From: CAYYJM01 sp964471755
GTDB taxonomy: Bacteria > Planctomycetota > Planctomycetia > Gemmatales > Gemmataceae
DNA length: 21,987 nucleotides
Direction: 5' to 3'
Assembly: GCA_964471755.1 (NCBI GenBank)
Contig: CAYYJM010000085.1
Coordinates: 1-21,987, forward strand
A model generated the notes under the pieces. The model searched no databases, was not told the DNA's origin, and saw only the letters and a list, made by a program, of their open reading frames with translations. Below, piece by piece: positions 1 through 7,722 of the stretch (within the stretch, counting starts at the first letter, position 1; every line of letters begins with the position of its first letter). The translations under genes were made by a program, and so were the position numbers.

Positions 1-704
1 GCCCCCGTTGGGTTGGTGGCGACGACCGGGAGCGAGACGTTATCGCCCTCGATGTGCTGCTGATCGGCGATCTCATCGAAGGTGACGGCCGACGGCGTGA
101 TTACCCACTCGAACGCCTGGTACGCCGTCGCGGTCGTATTCGCGGTCTGTACCGAAACAGTGGACGTTACCGTCCCGGCAGCGCCGTAGGCGATCGTGCC
201 GCTGATGAGGCCCGTGGTTGAGTCGATGTTCAGGCCGGCAGGCAAGTTGTCCGCGATGTAGTAGAAGTCCAGCGGCGGCCCATGCGACACCGACGCGCTG
301 ACCTGTAAGGAGACGCTGTCCGACTCGAAATGCTCCTGATCGGCGATCGCGTCGAGGGTGATCTCGACGGAGGTAATCGTCACGCTGGTCGTGGCCGAGT
401 TCTCGCCGTCGCTTGCCGTGTAGTCGAAGACATCCGGCCCGAAGAAGCCGATCGCCGGGGTGTAGACGAATGAACCGCCGGCTTCCACCTGGAGCAGGGC
501 TCCGGAAGCGAGCGTGATCGGATTGCCGACATCGGCCGTCTGGCCGTTGACGGCCGTCACGCTCAGGAATGCACCCGCATCGGCGGTGTCGTTGGCGAGG
601 ACGCCCTGCGCACTCAATACGGTCAGCGACTGGGATGCGTACAGAGCGAAACTGTCCGGCAGAACGACCGGAACAGCGGACGGCACGACGCGATCCTCAA
701 GCAT
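1..704 (-). CDS. Surface protein with bacterial Ig-like repeats, partial (3' end outside the window)
   Basis: Reading the minus strand from ATG at 704 gives an open frame to the window edge (234 codons plus 2 bases). The first residues are MLEDRVVPSA, matching the LEDRxVPS signature seen near the N-termini of many large planctomycete surface proteins. A Big_9/cadherin-like module follows (VLANDTADAG, then FVYTPAIGFFGPDVFDYTASDG), then He_PIG-type putative Ig modules (LPAGLNIDSTTGLISGTI) with repeated EIADQ-type starts. These are adhesion or spacer modules of secreted proteins; no catalytic domain is visible in this part. The true start is unclear: the signature normally follows a basic leader, and such a leader (MPLAYILTYFRKKAAVSQS) lies just upstream from ATG 784 but in another frame, separated by an ACTG repeat (730-741). 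The gene may therefore be frameshifted, or the sequence may be off by one repeat unit. ATG 704 has no clear ribosome binding site. Confidence 0.75.
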   Translation of the reverse strand, partial: MLEDRVVPSAVPVVLPDSFALYASQSLTVLSAQGVLANDTADAGAFLSVTAVNGQTADVGNPITLASGALLQVEAGGSFVYTPAIGFFGPDVFDYTASDGENSATTSVTITSVEITLDAIADQEHFESDSVSLQVSASVSHGPPLDFYYIADNLPAGLNIDSTTGLISGTIAYGAAGTVTSTVSVQTANTTATAYQAFEWVITPSAVTFDEIADQQHIEGDNVSLPVVATNPTG

Positions 705-784
705 TTCTAGCGACGGGATTATCGTCCGGACTGACTGACTGCCGCCTTCTTGCGGAAGTAAGTGAGAATGTAGGCCAGGGGCAT

Positions 785-942
785 GGAGAGGACTCGATGT
801 TCGTGGATGGACAGACCACTATTTCGCAGTGTAGGCAAGGTCCAGGCCGGGCGTCCAGCTTTTTCTCTCGATTTTTTCTTCAGACCCAGCCGCCGTGTTC
901 GCCGGCTACAATGAAGGTAGATCCAACAACGGAGGCGATGCC
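785..942. promoter_or_regulatory. Divergent intergenic region between the surface protein and ribBA
   Basis: This stretch separates two diverging genes and must hold both promoters. It contains pyrimidine tracts at 860-866 and 871-880, which are A-rich on the minus strand. On the plus strand TACAAT at 907-912 is a good -10 candidate about 30 bases before the ribBA start, but no convincing -35 box sits at the right distance. On the minus strand TACACT near 830-835 is a weaker -10 candidate. No FMN riboswitch (RFN element) core was seen before ribBA, although many bacterial rib genes carry one. Confidence 0.3.
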
Positions 943-2193
943 GTGAGTGATGCCGGCGAGTTCTGCACGATCGAGGAGGCCCTGGAGGATCTTCGCCAGG
1001 GTCGGATGATCGTCCTGGTCGATGACGAATACCGCGAGAACGAGGGGGACCTGGTCATCCCGGCCGAGTTCGCCACGGCCGAGGCGATCAATTTCATGAT
1101 GCGTCAGGCGTGCGGCATCGTCTGCCTGGCCATGAGCCCGGCCATCTGCGAACGGCTCGGCCTGGAGGTCGTGTCTGCCAGCAGTGCCGACAACCAGGGC
1201 ACGCCCTTCACCCTGGCCATCGACGCCCGCACCGGCATCACGACCGGCACCTCGGCTCACGACCGGGCCCGCACCGTCGCCGTCGCCATCAGCGACACCA
1301 GTGGGCCCAAGGACCTCATCCGTGGCAAGGGCCATGTCTGCGGCCTGCGCGCCCAGGAAGGCGGCGTCCTGGTCCGGACGGGCCACACCGAGGGGAGCGT
1401 GGATCTCGCCCGCCTGGCCGGCCTCAAGTCCGCCGCCGTCATTTGCGAGATCGTCAACCCCGACGGCACCATGGCCCGTCTGCCCGACCTGCGCACCTTC
1501 TGCCGGACGCACGGCCTGAAGATGTGTACCATCGAGCAACTCATCGCCTACCGCCGACATCGCGAGATCCTGGTTCATCGTGAGACAGTCGTGAAGCTGC
1601 CCACCGACGTGGGCCAGTTCGACCTGATCGCCTATTCGTCAGTGGTCGATCCCGAGCCGCACCTGGCCCTGACGCTCGGTGGCGTCGGCCTGGAGGTCGG
1701 CGGTCTGGTGCCGGAGCAGACCGAGCCGATTCTGGTCCGCATCCACAGCCAGTGTCTGACCGGTGACATCTTCCACAGTCAGTTGTGCGACTGCGGTTCA
1801 CAGCTGCACCAGGCGATGCGGCAGATCCAGGAGGCCGGCCGGGGCGTGCTGCTCTACATGCGGCAGGAAGGTCGCGGCATCGGTCTGCTGGCGAAGCTGA
1901 AGGCATATCGGTTGCAGCAGGAGGAGGGGCTCGACACCGTCGAGGCGAACCAGCGTCTCGGCTTCGGGGCCGACCTGCGCCATTACGGAATCGGTGCCCA
2001 GATTCTCTACGATCTGGGCGTCCGCCAGATCCGGCTGCTGACCAACAATCCGAAGAAGATCGTCGGCGTGGACGGCTACGGCCTTAAGATCGTCGAGCGG
2101 GTGGCGATCCAGACCGTGCCGAACCAGTCCAATCGTCGGTATCTGCAAACGAAGAAGGACAAGCTCGGGCACCTGCTCGACGACGGTGTTTAG
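943..2193 (+). CDS. ribBA: Bifunctional DHBP synthase / GTP cyclohydrolase II (RibBA)
   Basis: A 416-aa two-domain enzyme making both precursors of riboflavin in the cytoplasm. The N-terminal half (about residues 1-205) is 3,4-dihydroxy-2-butanone 4-phosphate synthase, which converts ribulose 5-phosphate. It shows the acidic loop DDEYRENEGD, then DARTGITTGTSAHDRA and RTGHTEGSVDLARLAGL. The C-terminal half (about 210-400) is GTP cyclohydrolase II, with zinc cysteines C271, C282 and C284 in SQCLTGDIFHSQLCDCG, followed by RQEGRGIGL and the C-terminal signature RLLTNNPKK. Length and domain order match the usual bacterial RibBA. I chose GTG at 943 because GGAGG at 931-935 lies 7 bases upstream; an in-frame GTG at 895 has no such site. 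It appears to be a single-gene unit; no other rib gene is visible nearby. Confidence 0.95.
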   Translation: MSDAGEFCTIEEALEDLRQGRMIVLVDDEYRENEGDLVIPAEFATAEAINFMMRQACGIVCLAMSPAICERLGLEVVSASSADNQGTPFTLAIDARTGITTGTSAHDRARTVAVAISDTSGPKDLIRGKGHVCGLRAQEGGVLVRTGHTEGSVDLARLAGLKSAAVICEIVNPDGTMARLPDLRTFCRTHGLKMCTIEQLIAYRRHREILVHRETVVKLPTDVGQFDLIAYSSVVDPEPHLALTLGGVGLEVGGLVPEQTEPILVRIHSQCLTGDIFHSQLCDCGSQLHQAMRQIQEAGRGVLLYMRQEGRGIGLLAKLKAYRLQQEEGLDTVEANQRLGFGADLRHYGIGAQILYDLGVRQIRLLTNNPKKIVGVDGYGLKIVERVAIQTVPNQSNRRYLQTKKDKLGHLLDDGV

Positions 2194-2274
2194 GCCGCGA
2201 AAGCTGGGATCAGGAGCGGGCGTGACGGGAAGAAGGATGTCGTCGAGCGTTACAGTTCGCCAGCCGGCGGCGCA

Positions 2275-2349
2275 TCAGTGGGCTCCTCCTGCTCGGAAAA
2301 TGAACGTCCGGCCGATGTATCGGCCTCGAACCGTTAGCGTCTGTACCAT
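2275..2349 (-). CDS. Possible small protein gene, perhaps frameshifted
   Basis: ATG at 2349 (minus strand) is preceded by a strong Shine-Dalgarno site: GGAGG, complement of 2357-2361, with a 7-base spacer. The frame reads MVQTLTVRGRYIGRTFIFRA and stops after 24 aa. The opening resembles short planctomycete hypothetical proteins starting xQTLTVRGRxxGRTF, but that is from memory. Removing one T from the TTTT run in the middle would give a 32-aa product ending SEQEEPTDAPPAGEL at a TAA (complement of 2250-2252), which looks more protein-like than the annotated tail. As written, the stop overlaps a second ATG (TGATG) opening a 21-aa frame down to 2210. A short inverted repeat (GGCCGA, TGTA loop, TCGGCC, 2310-2325) lies inside. 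It may be a decayed gene, a real microprotein or chance. Confidence 0.3.
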   Translation of the reverse strand: MVQTLTVRGRYIGRTFIFRAGGAH

Positions 2350-2361
2350 TGGGAAACCTCC

Positions 2362-2596
2362 ATAAGACAGATCGAATGGGCGAACTCGACGGCGAAACCG
2401 TCGCCGCTTCTGATCAATCCGCAACCACTGCCGCGACTCGATCCCTTCACCGACTCCTCATTTCCAGCCTGTTTTCAGATCGGCACTCCATTTGCTTCTG
2501 GTTGGCGCGATCTGCGCGAGCGGCTGAATCGAGTTTCAGCCTCCTACCTGAATCGGGTGTCCTCGCGCGGCACCCCGGGCTTAATGGAGTACGAGC
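2362..2596. other. Non-coding stretch before the pseudopilin/ABC operon
   Basis: No supported gene lies here. It contains a small hairpin, CGACGG (2387-2392), loop CGAAA, CCGTCG (2398-2403), without a following T run. It should hold the promoter of the operon starting at 2597, but I found no pair of boxes I would defend. GGAG at 2586-2589 is the ribosome binding site of the next gene. Confidence 0.4.
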
Positions 2597-3514
2597 ATGA
2601 GGTCTCATCCCACCCCCCGCCGGGGCTTCACGCTGATCGAGCTGCTGGTGGTCATTGCCATCATCGCCATTCTCATCGGCCTGTTGCTGCCGGCCGTGCA
2701 GAAGGTCCGAGCTGCGGCCGCGCGGGCGCAATGCTCGAATAACCTGAAGCAGATCGGCATCGCGTTCCACAACTTCCACAGCGCCCACAACGGTTTCCCG
2801 CCGAGTCGCGGCTACGGCCCGCCGAGCGCCGTCTACATCCAGCCGCCGGACACCGTCGCGGCGATGTCCTGGACGCGCGCACTGCTGCCGTACCTCGAAC
2901 AGGAGAACGTCTACCGGGCGTTCAAGGGCAACTACTCGATCAACGCTCCCGAAAATCAGGGCGTCAGCGCGATGCAGATGCGGGTCTATCAGTGCCCGGC
3001 CAGCCCGGACCCGGATCGGCTCCACGTCGTCTCCGCCGGGCCGCCCGTGATCAACGCCGCCATGTCCGACTACTGGATCTACTACTTCAACATCGCCAAG
3101 TCCGACGGCACCAGCGGCAAGCCGTTCTTCAACCTCGGCGTTCCGAAGACCCCGATCGCGGCGATCACTGATGGCACGTCGAACACGATCATGATCGCCG
3201 AGATTTCCGGCCGACCGCAGAAGTGGGTCAAGGGGCAGATGATCGCCGGGGCGAAGGCCGACGGTGGACCGAACCTCGTCTCCTGGGTCGCGGGTCCCTC
3301 CATTCCGTTCAGCACCTGGCTCGACGACGGCATGACGGCCGGCTTCTCCTGTGCCGTCAACTGCAACAACGGCGGCCTTTACTCCTTCCACACCGGCGGC
3401 GCGCAGGTCCTGTTCGGCGACGGTGGCGTCCGCTTCCTGGCGGCGGGAATCGATGCCAACCTGGCGCGCTGCCTCGGGACGCGGGACGGCGGAGAGGTGG
3501 CCACCCTGCCATGA
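2597..3514 (+). CDS. DUF1559 prepilin-type protein with H-X9-DG motif
   Basis: A 305-aa type IV pilin-like protein of the DUF1559 family, greatly expanded in planctomycetes. The N-terminus has the class III signal: basic leader RRG, prepilin peptidase cleavage expected between G10 and F11, Glu at +5 (E15), and one hydrophobic helix (LLVVIAIIAILIGLLLPAV). DUF1559 follows, with the typical SNNLKQIGIAFHNFHSAHNG, and near the end the H-X9-DG motif (H265 to D275-G276 in HTGGAQVLFGDGG). Such proteins are thought to be exported and processed like pseudopilins; their function is unknown. The ATG has GGAG at 2586-2589. Its stop overlaps the ATG of the lipoprotein gene (ATGA), so the two are probably translationally coupled, and it heads an operon running into an ABC transporter. 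Confidence 0.93.
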   Translation: MRSHPTPRRGFTLIELLVVIAIIAILIGLLLPAVQKVRAAAARAQCSNNLKQIGIAFHNFHSAHNGFPPSRGYGPPSAVYIQPPDTVAAMSWTRALLPYLEQENVYRAFKGNYSINAPENQGVSAMQMRVYQCPASPDPDRLHVVSAGPPVINAAMSDYWIYYFNIAKSDGTSGKPFFNLGVPKTPIAAITDGTSNTIMIAEISGRPQKWVKGQMIAGAKADGGPNLVSWVAGPSIPFSTWLDDGMTAGFSCAVNCNNGGLYSFHTGGAQVLFGDGGVRFLAAGIDANLARCLGTRDGGEVATLP

Positions 3515-3987
3515 GTCCTTCACCTATTTCCCTGCCGAAGCCGCCCCTGCGCGGCGTCCCGGGTCTGCTCGCGCTGACCGGCGCGATCCTGAGCCTGAGC
3601 GGGTGCGGCGGTGTCAGTCGGCCGACCTGCCAGCCGGTCTCGGGCGTCGTCCTGATCCAGGGTAAACCGGCCGAGGGCGTGTGCGTCTCGTTCCATCCGC
3701 TCGCCGCCGACTCGGGCAACACCATCCCGGCGACCGGTAAGACGGGCAAGGACGGCAAGTTCGAGCTGAGTTCCTTCCTCCCCGGCGACGGTGCGCCGCC
3801 GGGCGAGTACAGCGTCACGATCATCTGGCCGCTCCGGTTCGAGCGGATCGGCGAGCAGGAGTTTCCCGTCGGGGATCGACTCGGCGGAGCGTATGCGCAA
3901 CAGGCGAAGACACCGTTGAAGGCGACGGTTCGCGAGGGCGTGAACGAGGTTCCGCCCTTCGAACTGGCCTCCAAAACATCCAAATGA
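3511..3987 (+). CDS. Small lipoprotein with transthyretin/CarboxypepD-reg-like fold
   Basis: A 158-aa predicted lipoprotein. A hydrophobic signal segment (about residues 15-31) ends in a lipobox LSGC with the lipidated cysteine at C32. The rest reads like a single beta-sandwich of the carboxypeptidase regulatory/transthyretin-like type: PVSGVVLIQGKPAEGVCVSF, later TGKDGKFELSSF and PPGEYSVTI. In planctomycetes such lipoproteins are very often encoded directly after DUF1559 genes, which is what is seen here; the pairing suggests a joint envelope role, but the role is unknown. ATG 3511 overlaps the previous stop by ATGA, and GGAGAGG at 3491-3497 could serve as its binding site. Its own stop again overlaps the ATPase ATG. 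Confidence 0.88.
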   Translation: MSPSPISLPKPPLRGVPGLLALTGAILSLSGCGGVSRPTCQPVSGVVLIQGKPAEGVCVSFHPLAADSGNTIPATGKTGKDGKFELSSFLPGDGAPPGEYSVTIIWPLRFERIGEQEFPVGDRLGGAYAQQAKTPLKATVREGVNEVPPFELASKTSK

Positions 3988-4772
3988 ACGGCGAGGTGAT
4001 TCCGGTGAGTGCGACAATCCAGCCGCCTCTCAAGGTTGAAGGGGTGGCCAAGCGATTTCGGCAAGGCGAGGAAGCGGTCGAGGCCCTGGCCGGCGTCTCG
4101 TTGAGCGTGGCGTCCGGTGAACTCGTCGCCGTCATGGGCATGAGCGGTTCGGGCAAGAGTACGCTGCTGCACGTCATGGCCGGCCTGACGCGGGCGGACG
4201 CTGGTCGGGTCCTCGTCGCGGGAGAGGATCTCGCGGCGATGTCCGACGGTCGGCTGACTGGCTTCCGCCGGCGACGGATTGGTCTGGTGTTCCAGTCGTT
4301 CAACCTGATTCCGTCGCTGACGGCCGAGGACAACGTGTTGCTGCCGCTGTTCGGCCAGGGCGGCGCGACCGATCCGGCGAAGGTGGACGGCTTGCTCACC
4401 CGGCTGGGCATCGCCGGTCGGCGGCGGCATCGGCCGGACGCTCTCAGCGGTGGCGAACAGCAGCGCGTCGCCATCGCCCGGGCTCTGATCACCGATCCGG
4501 CGGTGGTCCTGGCCGACGAGCCGACGGGCAGCCTCGATTCGGTGACCGGCCAGAAGCTCTGCGCCCTGCTGCGCGAGCTGTGCGACGAGCAAAAGCGGAC
4601 CATCGTCGTCGTCACCCACGAGGCCGGCGTCGCCGCCTGGGCGGATCGGGTGGTGGTCATGAAGGATGGCCGGGTGCTGACGGAGTTCGCCCGGTCGGAC
4701 TTCACCGACGCCCAGGCCCTGGCCGCCCTCTATCACGAAGCCGTGACCGCGTCGAAGGCGGTGGCGTCATGA
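3984..4772 (+). CDS. ABC transporter ATP-binding protein, MacB/LolD type
   Basis: A 262-aa cytoplasmic ATPase that should power the permease encoded next. All motifs are intact: Walker A GMSGSGKST (52-60), Q-loop Q104 in LVFQSFNLIP, signature LSGGEQQR (154-161), Walker B VVLADEP (174-180) and the switch histidine H212 in VVTHEAG. The FQSFNLIPSLTAEDNVLLPL stretch is typical of the MacB/LolD/FtsE branch, which pairs with FtsX-like permeases and moves or extracts envelope substrates rather than importing solutes. ATG 3984 overlaps the lipoprotein stop (ATGA). GTG at 4005 is an alternative start that would remove seven residues before the domain. The 3' end overlaps the permease start in the same way. 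Confidence 0.93.
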   Translation: MNGEVIPVSATIQPPLKVEGVAKRFRQGEEAVEALAGVSLSVASGELVAVMGMSGSGKSTLLHVMAGLTRADAGRVLVAGEDLAAMSDGRLTGFRRRRIGLVFQSFNLIPSLTAEDNVLLPLFGQGGATDPAKVDGLLTRLGIAGRRRHRPDALSGGEQQRVAIARALITDPAVVLADEPTGSLDSVTGQKLCALLRELCDEQKRTIVVVTHEAGVAAWADRVVVMKDGRVLTEFARSDFTDAQALAALYHEAVTASKAVAS

Positions 4773-7630
4773 ATCCACGGCTCATCCTGAAGCTCCTGAT
4801 CGCCGACGTCTTCTGGCGGCCAGCCCGTGTCGCCCTGGCGGCCCTGGCGGTGATCGCGGCGGCCTGCCTGGTCGTCTGGGTGGTCAGCGGCTACGACGCG
4901 CTGCTGCTGGCCTTCGACGACAACGCCACCAAGTTCATGGGTCGGCACGATCTCGTTCTCGTCGCCTCGGGGCCGGGCCGCGTCTCAGGCGAGTTCGTCG
5001 CCGCGCTCAAGAAGGACGCGGGCGTCGCGGAGGTTTCGACCGCCTTCCAGTCCCGCGTCGGCGTCGCCAATCCGAACGATCCGGAGCAGCGTTCGTCGCT
5101 CTTCTCCGGGGCTCCGGTCAACGGCGCACCCTCGCTCGCGCCGCCGTTGGTCGGAACGGATGCCAGCGAGCCGCCGTACGAGTTGCTTTCCGGCCGCTGG
5201 TTCGATCCGTCGTCGGAGAAGGTCGAGGGCGTACTGAGTACCGGCTCGGCGAAGCGACTCAACGTCGAGGTGGGCGGCGCGGTTCTCGTGACCTCGCAGG
5301 CCAATCAGGTCCGGGTGGCCGTCGTCGGCATCATCGATCAGCCGCCGGTGCAGGCGAGGTTCGGCGGCCCTGGTCCGCGTCCTCAGGCCAGGAGCGATGA
5401 CGCGAAGACGAAGGACGGCAAGAGCGCGAGCAAGGCCAGCCCCCGAGGCCGAGGCGGACGAGGCTTCGGCGCGTCGGGCCCCATGACGTCCGGCCTCTTC
5501 GTGCCAATGGCGCTGGCCGACCGGATCAACGGGTACGCCTCCCGGCCGAGCGTGATCAACGTCGCGCTCAAGGAGGGGTTCACGACCGAGGTCTTCCGCT
5601 CGACCTGGTCGCCGCGCATCGCCGAGGCCGGGTTGCAGGCGATCGATCTGGAGCAGGTCCGATCGCGTCTGTCCGATGACAGTTCCCTGAGCGGCAAGCG
5701 GGCCCAGGCGTACTCGGCGACGGGCATGGCGCTGCTGGCGGCCGTGTTCATCATCTTCACGACGCTGAGCATGGGCGTCAGTGAGCGGGCCCGCGAGCTG
5801 GCGGTGCTGCGAGCCGTCTCGCTGACGCGCCTTCAGGTTGCGATGCTGGTGCTGGCCGAGAGTCTGCTCCTGGCCGGCATCGGCTGGGTCGGCGGCCTGC
5901 TGGCCGGCTGGATTCTGCTCACGCTGGCCAGCCAGGCTCAGCCGGACCTGTTCCCCACGGGGGCGGCTCTGGGCTGGTGGTGCATCGGTCTGGCCGGAGC
6001 CGCCGCGTTCGGGGGAGCCCTGGTGGCGGCGATCGTCCCGGCCTGGCGTGCAACGCGCGTCAGTCCGCTGGAGGCGATGTCGCCGCCGCGCTCGCGGCCG
6101 GCTCCGCGATGGCCGATCGCCGCCGCGATCCTGGGAGCGGTCCTCATGACCATCAATCCCATTCTCGTCTTCGTCGTCAAGGTGCCCGACGATGTCAAGG
6201 TCTGGGCCTACGCGGGCATCGGCTATCCGAGCATGGTCCTCGGCTGCCTGCTGCTGGCCCCGGCCTGCGTGATCGCGGTCGAGAAATATCTCGGCCCGCT
6301 GGTCGCCCGCCTGCTCTGGCTCGATCCGCGTCTGCTCGCATCGCAGCTTTCCGGGAATCTCTGGCGGACGCTCGGCACGACGGTCGCGTTGACGGTCGGT
6401 CTCGGCCTCTACGTCGCGACGCAGACGTGGGGCTACTCGATGCTCGAGCCGTACTATCCGGGCAAGTGGCTGCCGGACATGCTCGTCGCGTTCCAGCCGT
6501 CGGGTCTGCCCGATGCCGAGATCGATGCCGTGACTCGGGTCGAAGGGGTTCGCCCGGAGCAAGCCCTGCCGCTGGCCGTCGAGCAGCCGCGTCTGGCCGA
6601 AGACCTGACCGGCAGCCAGGAGCGAATGACAGCGACCCGTCAGGACAACGTCGTCGTGATGGGCCTCGACCCCGAACGCGGCTTCGGCGGTGACTCGCCG
6701 CTGCTCAACCTCACGTTCATGTCGGGTAACCGGGCCGAGGCGGTCGAGAAGATGAAGACCGGCCGGTTCTGTCTGATCCCGGACCACTTCGCCCGGATCG
6801 CCGGTCTGAAGCTCGGCGACCGGGTGCCGTTCGAGGTGCCGAACAAGCCGGGTGCGGAGCCGGTCGAGTACACCGTGGCCGGCGTCGTCTCGATTCCCGG
6901 CTGGCACTGGGTGACCAAGTTCTCCGGAGTCCGCCGGAACTACGTCCGCACGGCGGCCATCGTCTTCACTCCGTACGAGCCGACGCGTCAGGATTTCGGA
7001 CTGGACCGGGTGACGTTCTTCTGGCTGAACGCCCAGCCGGGTGCGGACGTGGCGGCGATGGAGCGGGCCTTCCAGACGCTCGCCGATCGGCACGCCGGTG
7101 AGAAGTTTCGGACTGCCAGCGCCGGCATCGCGACGGCGTATCGTCCGACGGTGAAGGTGACGACAACGGCGACGGTGCGCTCCGGCGTCGAACGGCGAGC
7201 CAGCGGTATGATCTGGGGCATGAGTCAGCTGCCGCTGGTGACCCTGGTCGTGACGGCGATCGGCGTGATCGGCACGGTGGCGGCGTCGGTGCGGGCGCGA
7301 CGCTGGGAACTTGGCGTCCTGCGCGCGCTCGGCGTGACGCGCTGGGGCGTGATCCGGCTGATTCTCGCCGAGGCCAGCCTGATCGCGCTGGTGGCCTGTG
7401 TCCTGAGTCTGGGTTTCGGCATCATGGCCGGGTGGTGTGGTGTCGGCATGGCCGCGTACTCCGGCTTCTTCGGCGGCATGGACACGCGGTTGATTCTCTC
7501 GTGGGAGCAGATCGGCTTCGGTCTGGGAGTGACCCTGGCGTTGTGCCTGGCGGCCGCCCTCTGGCCTGCGATCCGGGCGGGCCGACAGGAGCCGCTCGAA
7601 CTCCTCCGGGCCGGCCGGGCGTCGATGTGA
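4769..7630 (+). CDS. Large FtsX-type ABC permease (MacB/LolC-like, two FtsX units)
   Basis: A 953-aa inner-membrane permease. An N-terminal helix (about 18-40) is followed by an extracytoplasmic domain to about residue 310. A first FtsX core follows (about 312-440: helix, then MGVSERARELAVLRAVSLTR, then two more helices). A middle membrane block (about 450-555) leads to a second extracytoplasmic domain, and a last FtsX core lies at about 817-947 with VRARRWELGVLRALGVTRWG. The duplicated layout fits fused-permease members of the LolCE/MacB-like class that extract lipoproteins or other envelope molecules. A Gly/Arg/Lys-rich low-complexity insert (about 198-235, ending RGRGGRGFG) sits in the first outer domain and looks unusual. 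I used ATG 4769, which overlaps the ATPase stop (ATGA); the open frame extends further upstream only as a shadow of the ATPase gene. Confidence 0.9.
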   Translation: MNPRLILKLLIADVFWRPARVALAALAVIAAACLVVWVVSGYDALLLAFDDNATKFMGRHDLVLVASGPGRVSGEFVAALKKDAGVAEVSTAFQSRVGVANPNDPEQRSSLFSGAPVNGAPSLAPPLVGTDASEPPYELLSGRWFDPSSEKVEGVLSTGSAKRLNVEVGGAVLVTSQANQVRVAVVGIIDQPPVQARFGGPGPRPQARSDDAKTKDGKSASKASPRGRGGRGFGASGPMTSGLFVPMALADRINGYASRPSVINVALKEGFTTEVFRSTWSPRIAEAGLQAIDLEQVRSRLSDDSSLSGKRAQAYSATGMALLAAVFIIFTTLSMGVSERARELAVLRAVSLTRLQVAMLVLAESLLLAGIGWVGGLLAGWILLTLASQAQPDLFPTGAALGWWCIGLAGAAAFGGALVAAIVPAWRATRVSPLEAMSPPRSRPAPRWPIAAAILGAVLMTINPILVFVVKVPDDVKVWAYAGIGYPSMVLGCLLLAPACVIAVEKYLGPLVARLLWLDPRLLASQLSGNLWRTLGTTVALTVGLGLYVATQTWGYSMLEPYYPGKWLPDMLVAFQPSGLPDAEIDAVTRVEGVRPEQALPLAVEQPRLAEDLTGSQERMTATRQDNVVVMGLDPERGFGGDSPLLNLTFMSGNRAEAVEKMKTGRFCLIPDHFARIAGLKLGDRVPFEVPNKPGAEPVEYTVAGVVSIPGWHWVTKFSGVRRNYVRTAAIVFTPYEPTRQDFGLDRVTFFWLNAQPGADVAAMERAFQTLADRHAGEKFRTASAGIATAYRPTVKVTTTATVRSGVERRASGMIWGMSQLPLVTLVVTAIGVIGTVAASVRARRWELGVLRALGVTRWGVIRLILAEASLIALVACVLSLGFGIMAGWCGVGMAAYSGFFGGMDTRLILSWEQIGFGLGVTLALCLAAALWPAIRAGRQEPLELLRAGRASM

Positions 7631-7722
7631 GAGTCGTCGGAAAGGGCTCATCCTCGGAGTGGCGAGCAGTAGGGCGGCCCGGAGCGCCCTACATGATTGG
7701 CCGGCCTCCGCCGATGCACCAA

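Noticed and set aside
785..942. FMN riboswitch before ribBA
   Set aside because: I looked for the conserved RFN core and did not find it; the probable leader is only about 25 bases long.
2349..2600. Plus-strand 83-codon frame before the pseudopilin gene
   Set aside because: TTG start without ribosome binding site, and it runs into the start of the well-supported gene at 2597.
3357..4736. A 459-codon minus-strand frame over the lipoprotein and ATPase genes
   Set aside because: The plus-strand ATPase has all ABC motifs; the opposite frame reads as low-complexity shadow sequence.
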